Assembly (NCBI GenBank): GCA_033439765.1
Contig: JAULSN010000002.1
Location: forward strand, 1,984,001-2,048,000
Source: Lasiosphaeria ovina
Taxonomy: Eukaryota > Ascomycota > Sordariomycetes > Sordariales > Lasiosphaeriaceae
Length of the DNA stretch: 64,000 bases
Direction: 5' to 3'
The translations under genes were made by a program, and so were the position numbers. Below, piece after piece: positions 1-10,459 of this stretch. Position 1 is the stretch's first letter. The number at the start of each line of letters is the position of its first letter. A model generated the notes under the pieces. It was not told the DNA's origin, did not search any database, and worked only from the letters and a program-made list of their open reading frames with translations.

Positions 1-539
1 GTAGGCAGATGACAAGAGTACCAAACATGCCTGGAATCTTCTCGGTACTGTGTTTGTAAGTGTCAGTCTTGGAAGAATTTCGAGACTTGCTTCGGCACTC
101 ACTCGGTATGAGCCTTGAACATGGCGCCCTTCTCATATATCAACATCTTGTATAGCTCGGCTGCGACGGGGGCCGTTATGGCCAGATGTTGGGCGACCCA
201 TTTGCAGGCAGCGTCAATAGTCTTGGTCCACTGATGATCGCTCAGTTCAAGCTGAGCCGCGTCCAATTCCCAGGTATTCCGAACCGAGGTGTCAACAAAG
301 GTCTCGTTGCCCTTGCCGTAGGGAGCTTGATGTGCCTTCTCGATCAATTGGCGCGCCGTCGACTCCTGCAGGGGGAAACCCACTGGGCCAACATCGCGGA
401 CAAAGATCGGTTTGACACTCGAGTCTTTCATCCTTGAGAAGGCAGCAAAGGTCCCGGCTGCCTGGATCGATTCGAGTGCCTCGCAGAGCCCATTCTTGAT
501 CTTGTCTGCAGCATCGCCGCGCGATGCGGGTGCAGCCAT
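1..539 (-). CDS. 2OG-Fe(II) oxygenase family protein, 5' part (runs off left edge)
   Basis: Exons are 103..539 and <1..47, separated by a 55-bp intron (48..102) with a GTGAGT donor and a CAG acceptor. Splicing rebuilds the stretch AHTDTEKIPGMFGTLVICL. Its H-T-D is the HxD part of the metal-binding triad of Fe(II)/2-oxoglutarate oxygenases, and the stretch matches a common fungal family annotated as prolyl 4-hydroxylase-like 2OG oxygenases. The start at 539 gives MAAPASRGDAADKIKNGL, a soluble protein with no signal peptide. The second metal-binding His and the 2OG-binding Arg lie outside the window. The substrate cannot be inferred. The family call is from memory of conserved motifs. Confidence 0.8.
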
Positions 540-1417
540 GTTGGCAGATGCAAAGAAAGTGAGAATGTCTAAAGATGGAAGGCTGGATGTGGTTTTCTCG
601 AGTTAACGCATCAGAATCGCGGTGGACGCGACGTGATCAAATACCAGTGTTACAGTGGAGCGTGCTAAAAAAAAATTGGACCTAGATAACACCCCAGACG
701 CGTGTCCTGGCAACGCGGGTCAACTAGGCCGAAGTTTTAACTAGCGCGGTGTGACCAGGTTGGAAGGCGTGTCCGAGACCGTTTTGCGTCCCGGTCCCGT
801 TTGTTTCTTTCCTTTTGTTTGCAATGCAGGGACCCATCCTCGCCATCTCATCTCCCCAGCATCAATTTAGGCTGGGAAAATGAAACGAGCTGACTAGATT
901 GGGGTCAAATGACGTCTACATTTGGTATCTAGTGCAAATTGGAGCTGCAATGCCTGTTGTTCAGATCCAAGACAGTGGCTCGGGAAAAAATGTGGCGTAT
1001 CAATAAAAATAAGCTACCTGGCAAGTCAGGAATGGGTCGCTGAACGGTGCCTCCGGCAGCCCTCCGGGGGCGCCTGCGGCGAGCTGCTCGCTGCGCTCGG
1101 TATTGCGCGGCTTAAGGAATCCGAGGACTATCCAGTCCATTTCAACACGGACGAAAACTGGCCAATCCCTATGCGAGAAACTTTCGGCACCTTCACGGTA
1201 AAGTAGAAGAGACAGCCTCTCTACGCCACCTCCGGCTCGCAAGCTCGCCTACGGTGGCTCCGTTCAGCTGAATGATGAGGAGGTGCCTAAGCACCTATAT
1301 GGACCACCTCATGAAAGGCTTGACAGTAATCATACACTCTTTCCCACTCCCTTTCCCACTCCCTTTCTCACCCTCAACTGCTCTGAGAAGAGGTTTACTG
1401 GCAGGTCTCCTTTCCCT
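540..1417. other. Intergenic: promoter of the 2OG oxygenase gene plus a GC-rich hairpin-like segment
   Basis: About 880 bp with no convincing gene. 540-1000 is the upstream region of the left-edge oxygenase gene. 1040-1270 is GC-rich and holds short inverted motifs (GAGCTGCTCGCTGCGCTC and, 180 bp later, CTCCGGCTCGCAAGCTCGCC) of a kind often met in fungal repeat elements, but no terminal repeats or coding domain could be identified. Confidence 0.4.
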
Positions 1418-3696
1418 AGGAAAAAGTCTCAGAATTCTGCCCGAATATGGAAGCAATATTATGCAGATAAATACTCGCGCTGATCGCCGCTTCTGTCTCC
1501 GCGGTAAGAGGGAACGAGACAAGGTTGATGATATCTTCTAAAGCATGACGGACACTCCATTCATTTCGCCTCTTGCTGCATCCGGAGTCGTTTTCATCGA
1601 CGGGAACATGTTGCCGTACTCTTCACGTGCCATCTCATGCCATCACTCAATAACCATGAGATTGATAAGAGAGACAGGGACGAACTGTTGTAGCTTTTCC
1701 TCGTCAACGGACGCGGCATGGCGAGTCCTGCATAGCAAGACTTGCGCGGTGATGATAAGGTTCTCCAGCTGGAAGAAGTTGAGCAGGCTTTGGAATCTCG
1801 CCTTCGGCCCGTAGACTGCCACTGCGTCATGCAATTTGTAACGCATGCCCAGCTCCGAGTGCTTCAGAGTCAAACGAGACATGTCCGAGGCCCGTCTTGA
1901 GTAGCGTATCCCGGTCGGTCTGATGGGGCAGGTTCTGGTCCACGTTCGCCAACTCGGCAAGTCTCTCGGGGGCGCGCTCAATTTCATGCTCAATCGACCG
2001 AAGGAATCCAAAGTCCTGCTGAATACTCGGTCTCTCCAGGCCCGGCGTCTGGCGAAGCAGGCTACAAGATTTGGAGCGAGATGACTTTACTGGCCGTGAA
2101 CGAGAACTCGCGGAGGTTGGGCAGACAGCAGACTTTAATGCCCCGAAAGCAGCAGCTGCAAACCCCTCTGCCGATCTTGGTACGATACCAACACCCGAAG
2201 GGCCCACAAGCTCATCAAGTCTTCTTGAATCCTGGAACTGGTATCGAAGAATCGCAACCGGGTCCCACGCCACCCGCAGTAACACCGCGAACACCTTCGA
2301 TTCTAGATGTCGGCTGACATGTCGCTGGTTAGGCAAGGCGCTCAGGAACGTTGATCGAAGCTTCACCATCGCATCCGTCTCGACCAGGGCAGTGAGGGAG
2401 ACTTCACGGGCAATGCGGGCAACGAGCGCTTTGTACCCTTCAGAGTCGAATACAACGCGTCGGTATCCGTATTTGTCCGGTAGTACAACCTCCTCCGGCT
2501 CCTCTCCGTCAAGTGCCAGCACGTAGTGCGGTCCACGAGTTTGCGTCGTCGCTTCTTCGGACCCCACACGGCCCTCGGTCTCTGGAGCCTCCAGGTTTGC
2601 CAGCCAATCGCTCACGCGAGAAGTTGCAACCTCGCTGTCCACTCGTTCGGGCTCGGGATTTGACTCGTCCTACTCAGCAAGCTCTAGCATTGTCTCTTTG
2701 AACTTCCTCGACAAATCACTACTCCTATCAGTGAGTTGATCCCCTTTCCGCAGATGTTACTCGCAGAGGCGACGGTCTTACTGCCGGTACTTATATAAGA
2801 AATACATCACGTCTCTCTCCGCTTTTGTCGACCCCGGCTGACCGAGCTTTAGTACGAATGCCTTGGTCTAGGATGGGAGACGCTCAAATATCAGCCCCAA
2901 CGTCTCCATATTAGCCCCCAACTTCCGGACCTGGCCAACAAGACTATCAACCAGTTCAGATTTGTACGCATCGAGCTCTTCCCCTGTGACGCTCCCCTCG
3001 TTAGAATACACTGTTTCCGTATCGCATGCGGCAAGCTCGGTCGTCTCGATAGTCTGCAGAATGCCGTCTTGGGCGCTATCCAAAGCACCCTTCCGTGAGC
3101 CTGGTGCGAGTGCCGAGACATAGCCTGAGTCCACCGAGTTGCCGTGGACGGTGTATGCATCAACAGCTGGTAACGGAGCAGCGGCATCCCTTTCCGCCTC
3201 GGGTGTGCGGTACCGGATACCCAGTGGCGTGGTCGCCCGACCTTGGAGTTGGTCATGGATGCCAATATTGTGGCTTCTTGCAAATCGCATAAGCTGCTCA
3301 GGGCGAACATGAAAACTATAACGAGAACTATATCGAGTAAAACGAATCTCTTTGCCCAGTGCGCATCGGTTAGCCTGTATCTGAATCATGGATCTATTAT
3401 CGTCCGACTTGATATTTTTCTCTAAGCCCCACAATATAAAATGTTGTTTGTATTGACGAGTCCTGAAAAAAAAACTCAAGAGTCAGACTGGATTAACTGC
3501 GCTAAGGGCTAGGTGTGGGATTCACGATGCGACAAAACCGTGTTGCTCCTTCATAAAACACATCAGCTCTTGCAAACCCATTCGTTTTGTCCAGTAACAG
3601 TCGACGATGGAATCTTTGACCGCATTCCAGTCCTGGCTTGCCTAGGTTCGCAAGCCTCACTTTCTCGTGCCTTATGATTAGCCAGCGGCTGTCATG
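1418..3696 (-). pseudogene. Decayed Clr5-domain protein gene (RIP-like stops and frameshifts)
   Basis: Read on the minus strand. 3640-3400 encodes a Clr5 domain (WNAVKDSIVDCYWTKRMG, then after a plausible intron TRQYKQHFILWGLEKN). A middle part at 3400-2870 ends ELDAYKSELVDSLVGQVRKL. The C-terminal part at 2830-1418 contains DVMYFLYKYRQ, then GLGHVSFDSEALG, MRYKLHDAVAVYG and ITAQVLLC. This order matches the large fungal Clr5-domain family of unknown function. The frame is broken by in-frame stops near 2865, 2790, 2665 and 1653, each of which a C-to-T change of CAA, CAG or CGA would explain. One-base frameshifts lie near 1840 and 1535. Four more such stops lie between a candidate ATG near 3695 and the Clr5 domain, if that stretch was coding. 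No function is expected now. Confidence 0.75.
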
Positions 3697-4784
3697 TCCG
3701 CATGGCTGCAGCTGCAGGTCCGAAAATGCCTAGTGGTCAGCTAGGGCGCAATTACGACGGAGAATTCAGATGCGAGGGGCTTTTACTGCCAGGCATGTCT
3801 TTGAGCTTCCTTCTGTAAACCGCCGGCTTCGTTATTATGGGAACGATAACTTTCTCTTCCCACTCCATTCCTCAATTGACCCATAACGGTGATTTTTCGG
3901 ATGGAAAAGAGAAAACGGCAGTTACGTGGCGAAGCAAAGCGACCGATACGTTCAGGTGGCAGGTGTCCCAAAACTAGGCCCAGGATTGTCCTTGCAAGCA
4001 CACCAGCTTATTTATGGTCACGGCAAGTATAGCCAGGGCAAATTCCTTGGACTCACCTCGGCTCAGGCGGCCCTCAGTGCGGCTCACCCCTTGCTCAGGA
4101 CCTGCGACTAATACGGACTCGGCCAGAAAAAAGTGTCGGGTGAGACTATACAGGTATCAAACTGTGCATGCAGTCGGCTTTTTTGTCGTATAAGTGGCGA
4201 GCATGTCTACATTAGCTAGTACCAGAATCCGCTCCGTGTCAACATCCACAATGGGTCGACAGATCGTATCATTGCTGCCCCGTCTAGTTTGCAGCTTGGG
4301 ATGGAAGCTGCTTAAATACGTAGATCATAGGCCAATCGGGAGGTTCTTTGCTACTCGTCTGACGTTGCACCAAAGAAGCCGTAGGACCGATCCACACATG
4401 CTGACTTGAAGCTGGGATTTGAAGCGGGCAACGTCTTCCGAAACGCTCCTTCTCCTTGAAAGATTGGATATCAGCCAAGGAGCGAAGGCGGTATCAGGTA
4501 TCCACATCAATCTATTGCTGGTGGGTTCAGGCTTGTTACACAGTCGGGTTGAAGGCGGGCAGGTCTTTGATGCGCACCTGCCGTGGCCAGATCGATAACT
4601 AATAAGCTGCCTACGTCCTTCCTTCCTTCGTTCCTACCTGCCTACTGTCTACCTACATATAGACCCGGAGTGCCTCTTTCCCGAGATTCCAGACAGTCGA
4701 CAGAAATCGCACACGTAGCGACTACCTTACCATAAACGACTGACCCAACTAAGACCTCAGGATTTGGACACTGCCACCTGCACC
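3697..4784. other. Intergenic: upstream region of the GH30 gene
   Basis: About 1.1 kb with no supported gene. A CATATA box at 4655-4660, some 125 bp before the GH30 start codon and after a pyrimidine-rich stretch (4617-4650), is a candidate core promoter. Confidence 0.5.
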
Positions 4785-6376
4785 ATGATGCGCTTCTCTA
4801 TCCTCGGGCTTGTCGCCGCCAAGGGGGTGTTGTCGGCTACCAATAACAAGAGTGCGCCGCAGGCTTTTGCGTCTTCCGTAGACGGCCTGTACAAGCTCAC
4901 CAGCGTCGATGCGCCCGTCAAGGGAAGAGATAGCGGGACCCCGGGATTGAATTTTGAATGGGCCTTCAGCGTCGATGACACTCCCTCTGGCCACAGGCAG
5001 ACCGTCCGGGGATTCGGCGCAACCGTCACCGACGGAACCGTTGAGCTGTTCAACGAACTGTCCGATCCCACACGCTCCGCTCTCCTCGACGAGTTGCTGG
5101 CCGAGAATGGCGCCAAGTTCAACATGATGCGCCACACCATTGCCGCTTCGGAAATGTCGCCAGAGCCCGCTTACACCTACGACGACGCCAACGGCACTGT
5201 CGACACGCCTTTCAGGCACTTCAACATCAGCGAGCGTGGCCGCAACATGGCACTTCTTCTGGCTGAGATGACGGCCAAACAGCCCGAGTTGACCATCGTC
5301 GGGTCGTCGTGGAGCCCCCCGGCCTGGATGAAGGAGAACGGTGACCTCCGCGAAAACCTTTATATGGGAAACAACGTCCTCAACCAGTCGTATGCCACAC
5401 AGTTTGCCCAGTACTTCGTAAGGTACATTCACGCCTACGGAGGTAGAAATGCCAAGGTCAATGCCTTCACCATCCAGAATCAACCTCTCTACACCAGTGC
5501 TGGTGTCCCATCGATGAGCATGTCGGCCGACGAGTCGGCAAAATTGATCCAGGAGGATATCGGCCCGGCATTGCATGACGCAGGGCTCCAGACTGAGATC
5601 TGGGCGTACGACGGCAACACCGGTAGGGCCATAGACTGCCGCCCCTGGCATAGTTTTACCCGATTGAGGCCCGTTACTAATAGAATTCTCAAGACACACC
5701 GCAATATCCCCAGACAGTTCTCGATGGCGCCTCCAAATATGTAAAAGCTGTTGCCTGGCAATGCCACGCTGTCGCAGACAACAACTGGACTGCCTTGACA
5801 GACTTTCATGACAAAAACAGCGATATCGACCAGTACATGACCAACTGCTGGACCTCGTCGACGGATAAGTGGAGTCAAGCTGCAGACTTTACCATTGGAC
5901 CCCTCCTGAACTGGTACGGTTTCTGATCCATCTTGGTTGTTTCCATTACTAATATGGTCTTTAGGGGCAAAGGAGTCATGGCCTGGGCGCTAGGTACCGA
6001 CGGCCAAAACGGGCCACATCTCGACGGCCAGGGCGTGTGCGAGACGTGCCATGGTCTGGTTGTAGTCGATGTCGGGTCTGACACATACGAGCTCCAGGTT
6101 GACTATTACATGATGGCCCAGTTTAGCAAGTTCATCCCCAAAGACTCTATTGTGTTGAGCAGTAACGACGAGACTTGTGGCGAGGCTTGTGACCTGCACA
6201 AGAGCTTGGAAGCGGTGGTCACGCTCAGCCCGGACGGGTCCCGAGTAGCGGTGATTGTGAACAAACTCGCAAACGATACCTATGTCACCCTTCACACAAC
6301 GGGCAACCAGACTTGGAGCGGTCTCGTCTACGGAGCGTCGGTGGTGACGTGGGTGCTGCCGGCGGTTGGAGCTTGA
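4785..6376 (+). CDS. Secreted GH30-family protein (beta-1,6-glucanase-like) lacking both catalytic glutamates
   Basis: Exons 4785..5622, 5694..5913 and 5965..6376 give 489 aa; both introns carry TTACTAAT branch points. The start is the ATG pair at 4785/4788, followed by a short hydrophobic signal peptide. Family landmarks are RGFGATVTDG, SSWSPPAWMKENG, EIWAYDGNTD, the AW-C-A stretch, GVMAWALGTDGQNGPHL and the C-terminal beta domain ending VVTWVLPAVGA. These fit fungal GH30 endo-beta-1,6-glucanases (Neurospora NEG-1 type). The acid/base motif normally read NEP is NQP (Gln233, CAA at 5481) and the nucleophile motif normally read TECW is TNCW (Asn330, AAC at 5843). The WHCY stretch also reads WQCH. 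The frame is otherwise intact, so this may be a binding or regulatory pseudo-enzyme. The family call is firm; the loss of activity is inferred. Confidence 0.93.
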
Positions 6377-7797
6377 TTAGCTCCCAAGACTGATGCTATA
6401 AACCTACAGAGTAGAAGAGAGCGAATCTCGCGATGGTAGCTTGCCCAGTCGGCTACGAGAATAGAATTGGTTCAGGCCTAGAGCCTTAGCGACGACATTT
6501 GATTTTCAAAGGATGATGATTCTGCGTGTTCCTTAATCAATAATTACCAGATATCCATGATTCACTACCACAAATCAGACCGTCGCATCCTGTAAAGAAA
6601 AGGCGTAGCATATAAACAGGGCGCTATCGTACCACAGCTAATTTTTTCATGATTAATTACATGTGAGCTGGTTTCTCTGCCATCCGTTCGGCGACGGTAA
6701 TTACGCCTGCCAACCTTGACCTTGGCAAATTCTAGAATTCTTGGGTGGTGTAAAGGTAATCTCTGTCCAATAATCGAACATGCAAACGCCGGTTGATTTC
6801 CCAAAATAGGTCCAGCCTAGGTTCCTAGAGCTCATCGAGGTTGGCGTTGGGACGCCCCCACCTCAGCTCCGAAAGCAAGCAAGCTAGCTATTAGTACAAG
6901 ACCGCTGGAAGACGAGAATGTCTCCCGCCGACCGGCAATCCAGTTAATTCTCCGGCCGCGTCTGCCCTCTGCGGGCGAGCCATCATCCGACTGGGCGGCC
7001 TGGTCTTTACCCGCGGCTTGTTTACCACCACGTCCACGTTTTTGCCGAGCCCGCCGGCAGCGAGCCAGCCTGCTGCTTTAATTATCCCTCCGAGCTTGGA
7101 AACCAATAGGAGTTTTTTGCGAGCGCACGCCAAGCCGGGACGCAACCTCGCCCCCCTATCTCCTCCTCTTCCCAAGGCACCTTGTGGATGATATCAACTG
7201 CGGCCGGTCATCGATGGATGGCGGGAGCGTTCAGGCACCTACGTGATGTGATAACGTGGTTGGCTACGCGTGGCCATCAAGAGAAGACGAGGGAGGAAAT
7301 GACGGAACGGTTCGTACACAGCTATATCACTCGGAGAATAATGCCTCGCCTGCCGCGCCTGGGCCCTGGAACCGACGGCCGGGATAGATATGGTTATATG
7401 AACCAACAGACCACAGCGGGCGCCCGCCGTTATCAGTCCCGGCTTCCAAGGAAACACAAGGCCAATCAAGACAGGGCGGCGATAATGTCACGTACTGTAG
7501 GGGAAAGAGCCGCCTAAATTAAGAATTGGCGACCGAGGATGTCCGGAATCCCTTGGCGCCAGGGACATACCCATACACACACACACACGGGAGAGGGATA
7601 GCTATGGCTCGGTGTCCGGGGAGGCGGATCTGGTGTCGATAATTAGGACTTGCCCCGTCTGCCGCCGCCGCCGTCCCACGAGGGCTGCGACTGATTCTTA
7701 CTCCTTTTGTCCCGGAAACTTCCCGACCCTGATAACAAAATCCGAAACAACAACAAAGACGCTGACTATTCCTCGACAGTTACGTGTCTGGCCGAGA
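6377..7797. other. Intergenic: GH30 3' flank and GH45 upstream region
   Basis: About 1.4 kb without a supported gene. It contains an (AC)n microsatellite near 7574-7588, about 210 bp before the GH45 start codon. Short open frames here lack recognisable domains. Confidence 0.5.
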
Positions 7798-8659
7798 ATG
7801 AAGAGTCTACTACTGGTGCTGGCCGGCCTGGCCAGCTCCGCGCTGGCGCAGACGGTGGCCAAGTCGTACACCGGCTGGGACTGGTAACTAACCAGGCCTC
7901 ATCCCGAAATCAAATCCCACTCGTCACTAACAACCAGCGCCGCAGCTGCAAGCCCATCTGCGCGACGGTCAACGGCAAGAACGCGCTGCTGGAGTCGCGG
8001 GGCGTGGTAGGGGTGTGCGACAAGAACAACAAACCCATCGACCACGACGCGGGCATCCGGGCCAACACGGGGTGCAGCAGCAGCGCCAGCAACAGCGCGT
8101 ACCTGTGCGACTCGTACTCGCCCACCCCGGTGGCCGACGACGTCAGCATCGGCTTCGCCATCCAGGTGTCGGACTCGCAGAACGGCGACAACCCCAACTG
8201 CTGCAAGTGCTACCAGGTGCGGTGGCTGACCGGCGCCGCCGCCAACAAGAGCATGATCGTGCAGATCCTGACCCCCGGCGGCTCCGGCGGCGACGTCAAG
8301 AAGAACGACCTCATCATCCTGACGCCTGGCGGCGGCGTCGGGCCGCTGACTAGTGGGTGCACCAACCAGTACGGCAAGTCGTATTCCTGGTAAGCCTCCC
8401 CCCCCCCCTTTTTCCTTTTGTCAGGTAATAAATATCCAAATTTAATTCGCGTTTGCTCACCCACACTGCCAGGGGCGACGCGCGCGGCGGCGTCAAGAAC
8501 AGGGAGGCGTGCGAGAAGCTGCCCAGCAACCTGCAGGGCGGCTGCTACTGGCGCTTCAACTGGGCGCGCGGCGATGTCAACGGCTGGGACATCATCTACG
8601 AGCAGATCGCTTGTCCGTCGGTGCTGACCGACATCTCCGGCTGCGCGGCGCCGTTTTGA
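7798..8659 (+). CDS. Secreted GH45 endoglucanase-like protein
   Basis: Exons 7798..7883, 7946..8389 and 8473..8659 give 238 aa. A signal peptide (MKSLLLVLAGLASSALA) is followed by the GH45 signature rebuilt by splicing, GWDCCKPIC, which holds the catalytic-base Asp. Further landmarks are CCKCYQVRW, SGGDVKKNDL, TPGGGVGPLTSGC (the Asp of KNDL is the likely acid), ARGGVKNREAC and GGCYWRFNW. Choosing the second AG of the first acceptor region is what restores WDCCKP. GH45 enzymes hydrolyse beta-1,4-glucan through a double-psi beta-barrel. Only the catalytic domain is present; there is no carbohydrate-binding module or linker. The loop between the acid Asp and PGGGVG is about two residues longer than in classical GH45 (DLIILTP against DLNIP). 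The second intron contains a long C run near 8398. Confidence 0.9.
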
Positions 8660-9367
8660 TCACGCCCACAGACAGTCGGCTGGCTGATTACAGTGCTGCG
8701 ACGCTGAATGCAAACGACGGCAGTGTTGGTAATATTTGGCCAGCGGGCTGACTTGGGCTCAGGAAAGGGGTCAAATATGTGGATGGATGGATGGATGGTG
8801 GTTACGGGTAAGGGGCTTTCTTTTGAAGACACACGCCACCCACCACCCACCTCTTTAATTGTACAGGATAGCAAGTAATAATCCATACCTTACTTACTCA
8901 GTGGCTGCTGGCCCCATTGTTCCGCTAGCAGGGTAGGGCAGTCGGGTCCCGTTACCAGGCCGGACCTGTTACCAGTGACCGGTAATTACAGCGACGGCCC
9001 CCAGCCTCCTACCCACCCACCTCACCTATATGTATCAATTTAAACACATACCAAAGTAACAAATAAGAATAGAGGTTAGTCGAGTGGAATAGTTGTGCAC
9101 ACTTACCTTCAGTGCGCCTTCCACAGAGGCTGCGGGTTCGATTCCCAGCAGCAGACCGATTCTCTGCGGCATTTCCTTTGAAATGTACTGTTCCGGGACG
9201 AGGGTTCGACAGAAATGCGGCCACTCAATTTGAATATACTCGCCAAGGACCGTCGGTTGACCGTACTGGGGGATATCTACTCTTCTTTTTTTTCTTTTTT
9301 TTTCTTGCTAACTCCTACCTCCCCCGTCCTATCCATCCATCCCCAGCGCCGCCAACCACTAGCACGT
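8660..9367. other. Intergenic between GH45 and the TIM-like gene (convergent)
   Basis: This 700-bp stretch holds a (GGAT)n microsatellite near 8780-8800, a tRNA-like box A/box B pair (listed separately) and a T-rich tract at 9283-9305. No other gene is seen. Confidence 0.5.
9070..9156 (+). other. tRNA-like sequence with Pol III box A and box B; possible tRNA relic or SINE head
   Basis: TAGTCGAGTGG at 9077 fits box A and GGTTCGATTCC at 9135 fits box B exactly, 58 bp apart, as in tRNAs with a long variable arm. Between them lie a 6-bp stem (GTGCAC/GTGCGC, 9095-9118) and a short GCCT/AGGC hairpin like a variable arm. The T stem has two mismatches, the anticodon-like loop is too long, and the acceptor stem does not pair. 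It is therefore not a convincing functional tRNA gene. Confidence 0.35.
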
Positions 9368-10459
9368 CTACCACGGCGCTTGGGCAACCTCGCACACGGT
9401 GCGGAAGAACTGGGCAGGGTCGTGCGCGAAGCGACCGAGGAACAGCCCATCGACCTCGGGGGCGAGGCGCGCGAACAGGCCCGGGCCAGCGCTGCCGCCG
9501 TAGACGATACGCGTGCGGCCGGGGGCGCGCGCGCGCACGGCATCGCTGGCGCGCACGCGGCGCACGACGGCGCGCACGTGGTCGACGGCCGCCGGCGCGC
9601 TGGCCCCGATGGCCCACACGGGCTCGTACGCCAGCACCACGTCGGCATCGGCCGGCACCGCCGCCAGCGCGCTGCGCACCTGCACCAGCACCTCGTCGGC
9701 CGCCGCCACGACGTGCGGCTCGTCATCATTACCATCGTCATCATCATCATCATCATCATCTCGTTCCTGTCGAGAAGAAGACGTCGGGGGCGGCGGCGTG
9801 ACCTCGCCGACGCACACGAGCGGCACCATGGCGTTGCGCACGACGGCGGCGGCCTTGGCGGCCGTCGACGCGTCCGTCTCGCCGAACAGGCGGCGGCGCT
9901 CGGCGTGGCCCAGCTCGACGAGGCGGCAGCCGACCTCGGCTAGCACGGCCGGCGACACGGCGCCCGTGAACGCGCCGGCGTCCTCGTTGTGGCAGTCTTG
10001 CGCGCCGACTAGGATTTGGTGGTGGTGGTGGTGGTGTGCGACCTGCGCGACCACGCCCGCCACCGTCACGTGGTCCGGGATGATGAACACGTCGACGCTG
10101 TCGAGCAGCGGCAAGGAGGACTCGTGGGCCGGGTCCGCGAACATGAGGCCCAGCAGCTCGCGCACAAACGCCTCGGTGCGCGCCGCGCTAAAGTACATCT
10201 TGGTCGACACGCCGACGATGCGGCGACGGCGGCGGCGGCGGCGGCGATGACTACTACCCCCATCCCGTCCCTCGGCTGCGGCGGCTGCCGACGGCGGCGA
10301 CGGGCTTGTTGCAGCTGAAGTGGCAGCAGTAGCAGTAGCAGTAGCAGTAGCAGTAGCAGTAGCAGTAGCAGTAGCAGTAGCAGTAGCAGTAGCAGTAGCA
10401 GCCGCAGTAGCAGCAGCAGCCACGGTTGCGGCGGATGTGGAGGCGGCCGTGGCCGTCAT
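9368..10459 (-). CDS. Triosephosphate-isomerase-like enzyme, probable ketotetrose-phosphate isomerase, with low-complexity insertions
   Basis: 363 aa. The TIM barrel starts near residue 80 (RIVGVSTKMYFS). Catalytic Lys (STK), His (LGHAERR) and Glu (AYEPVWAIG) are all present, as is the phosphate loop YGGSAGP. TIM paralogues of this kind include Brucella EryH, an erythrulose-1-phosphate isomerase; the RpiB-like and DAK-like neighbours favour that role over glycolytic TIM. The only in-frame upstream ATG is 10459, giving an 80-residue N-terminus made of an Ala-Thr dipeptide repeat (AGCAGT hexamers at about 10325-10400) and nine Arg. A His run (codons near 10017-10034) and a nine-Asp run (near 9730-9757) interrupt barrel loops. 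The true start could instead lie nearer residue 79 if an unseen 5' exon exists. Confidence 0.85.
   Translation of the reverse strand: MTATAASTSAATVAAAATAAATATATATATATATATATATATATAATSAATSPSPPSAAAAAEGRDGGSSHRRRRRRRRRIVGVSTKMYFSAARTEAFVRELLGLMFADPAHESSLPLLDSVDVFIIPDHVTVAGVVAQVAHHHHHHQILVGAQDCHNEDAGAFTGAVSPAVLAEVGCRLVELGHAERRRLFGETDASTAAKAAAVVRNAMVPLVCVGEVTPPPPTSSSRQERDDDDDDDDDGNDDEPHVVAAADEVLVQVRSALAAVPADADVVLAYEPVWAIGASAPAAVDHVRAVVRRVRASDAVRARAPGRTRIVYGGSAGPGLFARLAPEVDGLFLGRFAHDPAQFFRTVCEVAQAPW
10320..10402. repeat. AGCAGT hexanucleotide microsatellite inside the TIM-like coding region
   Basis: About a dozen nearly perfect copies, read on the minus strand as alternating Thr and Ala codons. The six-base unit keeps the reading frame whatever the copy number. 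Confidence 0.9.

Noticed and set aside
4749..5699. A 316-codon minus-strand frame across the GH30 exon
   Set aside because: It is an antisense shadow; the plus strand holds the conserved GH30 blocks.
7707..8393. A continuous 228-codon frame through the first GH45 intron
   Set aside because: It has no signal peptide and disrupts the WDCCKP motif; splicing restores both.
9070..9156. A functional tRNA gene
   Set aside because: Acceptor and T stems do not pair and the anticodon-like loop is too long; only a tRNA-like element is claimed.
10320..10402. CRISPR-like regular array
   Set aside because: It is a pure hexanucleotide microsatellite without spacers, in a eukaryote.
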